A DNA stretch of 64,000 bases. Source: Pseudomonas segetis (GTDB lineage Bacteria > Pseudomonadota > Gammaproteobacteria > Pseudomonadales > Pseudomonadaceae). Below, in pieces: positions 63,671 to 64,000 of the stretch; positions within the stretch are counted from its first letter, which is position 1, and each line of letters begins with the position of its first letter. The stretch covers positions 1 through 64,000 of the forward strand of contig NZ_FZOG01000002.1 in NCBI RefSeq assembly GCF_900188155.1, given 5' to 3'. The position numbers were made by a program, and so were the translations under genes. The notes beneath the pieces were generated by a model. That model saw nothing but the letters and a program-made list of their open reading frames with translations. It had not been told where the DNA came from and did no database searches.

Positions 63671-64000
63671 ATGCCTGCAACCCGTGTTCGCCTTCTACCT
63701 GAACCCTTGAAACCCTTGGCCAACAAGTTTTACGGCGCCCATCGCTCGAAAATGAAGGCCACCCATGAAGATCAGGTCTGGGTTGTCGAGCACACACAAA
63801 TCATTGCCGCATTGTGCCTGCGGCCTGTTGCCAGCGGACACTGGTTGACCAGCTTGTTCGTGGCCCCCGAACACCGCCTGCAAGGTCATGCACGAGAACT
63901 TATAAAGGCCGTTACAAGCAGCTGCAATTCAACAGTCTGGCTGTTTTGCCATCCATCTTTGTCTGAGTTTTACCAGGCGTCGGGTTTTAGCCCCGAGGTA
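63671..64000 (+). CDS. GNAT-family acetyltransferase, 5' part
   Basis: From ATG 63671 an open frame runs to the window end (110 codons). It reads as a GNAT domain: a central strand ending WLTSLFVAPEHRLQGHARELI near residues 65-85 is motif A with the R/Q-x-x-G-x-A acetyl-CoA loop (RLQGHA), and LSEFYQASGFSP near the end is motif B. Substrate unknown. The protein continues beyond the window. Confidence 0.75.
   Translation, partial: MPATRVRLLPEPLKPLANKFYGAHRSKMKATHEDQVWVVEHTQIIAALCLRPVASGHWLTSLFVAPEHRLQGHARELIKAVTSSCNSTVWLFCHPSLSEFYQASGFSPEV

Overview
The window reads as the chromosome of a Pseudomonas (Gammaproteobacteria). The evidence is the run of Pseudomonas-type blocks: the two-subunit arginine succinyltransferase operon aruCFGDBE followed by ltaE, alaS, lysC and rsmA/csrA; the ribbon-helix-helix regulator AmrZ; lpxL beside minCDE and rluA; nrdA with two ATP cones and a nearby NrdR-box pair; a FecI/FecR/TonB-receptor iron locus; and several short proteins known mainly from pseudomonads. 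I cannot place it to species. No phage, insertion sequence, CRISPR array or rRNA was seen.

Layout. 1-2.5 kb: the tail of a 13-residue-repeat protein, a DUF480 (YceH) protein, the Ser/Thr:Na+ symporter SstT and tRNA-Arg(CCT). 2.6-7.9 kb: an amino-acid/2-oxoacid catabolic island with Leu/Val-type dehydrogenase, fused indolepyruvate:ferredoxin oxidoreductase and a divergent Lrp/AsnC regulator. 7.9-10.2 kb: phnN and phnH, apparently remnants of a carbon-phosphorus lyase cluster, next to amrZ. 10.2-15.2 kb: the sodium-pump oxaloacetate decarboxylase oadGAB and the Mg2+ channel MgtE. 15.6-21 kb: a small secreted protein, two tRNA-Arg(ACG), tRNA-Ser(GCT), rsmA/csrA, lysC and alaS. 21.2-30.1 kb: ltaE and the arginine succinyltransferase catabolic genes, all leftward, with two ArgR-type half-sites upstream of aruC. 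30.3-35.4 kb: a patatin lipase and LpxL leftward, then minCDE and RluA rightward.

35.5-43.3 kb: an RstB/RstA-like two-component pair diverging from nrdA-nrdB across an 878-base region with NrdR-like boxes and a DnaA box. 43.5-50.6 kb: an unusually short fimbrillin-like protein, an OprD-family porin, a methyltransferase, a chemoreceptor and an MHYT-GGDEF-EAL c-di-GMP protein. 50.9-57.4 kb: a Fur-boxed iron-signalling locus of FecI sigma factor, FecR, an STN-domain TonB receptor and three inner-membrane proteins (DUF3649, PepSY, DUF3325). 57.5-64 kb: small conserved proteins, a parvulin isomerase, an MFS transporter, a YebC-family protein, two lipoproteins, a Nudix hydrolase, an ankyrin protein, a Lys-rich 43-residue protein and the start of a GNAT acetyltransferase.

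Most of the window is conserved core genome. The parts that deserve a second look are the eroded phn locus, the regulatory region before nrdA, the mini-fimbrillin and the possible small ORF before the porin, and the iron module with its three inner-membrane genes.
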